Origin: Betaproteobacteria bacterium | GTDB taxonomy: Bacteria; Pseudomonadota; Gammaproteobacteria; Burkholderiales; Casimicrobiaceae | DNA: 5,867 nucleotides | Direction: 5' to 3' | NCBI GenBank assembly: GCA_003153335.1 | Contig: PLYG01000036.1 | Location: 6,818 to 12,684 of the forward strand | Part shown: positions 5,506 to 5,867 of the stretch, in pieces | Numbering within the stretch: the first letter of the stretch is position 1 | How the letters are laid out: each line of letters opens with the position of its first letter | Program-made: the position numbers and the translations under genes | The notes under the pieces: model-generated | Told to the model about the DNA's origin: nothing | Seen by the model: only the letters and a program-made list of their open reading frames with translations | Database searches by the model: none

Positions 5506-5867
5506 TCAGCGTCTCGCGGCGTTTTCGTAGCCGGGTGCGGCAATTGGCGCGAGCAAGCCGCTCAGCACCTTGCTGTCGGCCGTCAGCAGCGCCGGAAGCA
5601 TCGGGCTGACGGTATAGGCGCCCGGCGTCTGCCAGGCAACACGCTGTCCTTCCTGCGGCCGCACTTCGCCATGCCAATCGGTCACCCGGAAAAAATGCAG
5701 TTCGACGAACGCGTGCGGATAGACATGCTGTTGCGTTAGCCATGCGATCGCTTTGGTGACGTAAACACCCAGTTCTTCATGGAGCTCGCGAATCAGCGCA
5801 TCCTGCGAAGACTCACCCGGCTCGATCTTGCCGCCGGGGAATTCCCAGAGGCCCGCCATCGGCTTGC
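5506..5867 (-). CDS. mutT: MutT-type Nudix hydrolase, C-terminal part (5' end outside window)
   Basis: About 119 C-terminal residues of a Nudix pyrophosphohydrolase of the MutT/8-oxo-dGTP diphosphatase type, which removes oxidised nucleotides before they enter DNA. The frame stays open to the window edge, reading KPMAGLWEFPGGK, so the ATG at 5857-5859 is an internal methionine and not the start. The Nudix box is complete: counting from that methionine, Gly10, Glu16, Arg24-Glu25, Glu28-Glu29 and Gly31 fit GX5EX7REUXEEXGU. GLWEFPGGK just before it is typical of MutT. The protein ends soon after the Nudix fold, with no C-terminal thiamine-phosphate-synthase-like extension as seen in some relatives. 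The missing N-terminus should be about 20-40 residues. Substrate preference cannot be read from this fragment. Confidence 0.9.
   Translation of the reverse strand, partial: KPMAGLWEFPGGKIEPGESSQDALIRELHEELGVYVTKAIAWLTQQHVYPHAFVELHFFRVTDWHGEVRPQEGQRVAWQTPGAYTVSPMLPALLTADSKVLSGLLAPIAAPGYENAARR

Noticed and set aside
5491..5524. Possible terminator between yacG and mutT (CGCTG/CAGCG stem, GCCGC/GCGGC outer arms, short T-run)
   Set aside because: The stem is short with a large or interrupted loop, the T-run is only four bases, and it overlaps the end of mutT; too weak to annotate.

Overview
The window looks like chromosomal DNA from a GC-rich proteobacterium, most likely a betaproteobacterium. 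The basis is the gene order pilB-pilC-pilD-coaE-zapD-yacG followed by a convergent mutT, which is a conserved neighbourhood in Beta- and some Gammaproteobacteria, together with high GC content and the protein sequences. No species can be named from the sequence alone.

Layout: bases 1-549 are the 3' end of pilB, the type IV pilus extension ATPase. pilC (571-1806), the inner-membrane platform protein, follows 21 bp later. A 158-bp non-coding spacer holding a row of short inverted repeats (1847-1940) leads to pilD (1966-2820), the prepilin peptidase/methylase. coaE (dephospho-CoA kinase) starts either 50 bp after pilD (2871, preferred) or at an ATG overlapping the pilD stop. The coaE-zapD gap (3474-3763) carries no credible gene, but contains a 148-bp imperfect palindrome (3501-3648) that looks like a dispersed repeat or structured RNA element. 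zapD (3764-4522), an FtsZ cross-linking division protein, appears to use a TTG start with a well-placed Shine-Dalgarno. zapD is normally followed closely by yacG; here a toxin-antitoxin pair, brnT (4646-4945) and brnA (4929-5192), lies between them with its own AT-rich palindromic promoter/operator candidate. yacG (5276-5476), a small zinc protein that inhibits gyrase, follows. The window ends in the C-terminal part of a MutT-type Nudix hydrolase on the minus strand (5506-5867).

How the genes fit together: PilB powers pilus assembly on the PilC platform, and PilD matures the pilins. CoaE, ZapD, YacG and MutT are housekeeping functions (coenzyme A synthesis, Z-ring bundling, gyrase protection and nucleotide-pool sanitation) that travel with the pil genes without a direct mechanistic link. 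The two accessory signals are the palindromic element and the brnTA islet. They interrupt the otherwise compact operon at successive gaps on either side of zapD, so zapD is probably less tightly co-transcribed with its neighbours here than in relatives lacking them. I see no evidence of a wholly new system; the palindrome and the brnT promoter region are the parts least explained by known genes.
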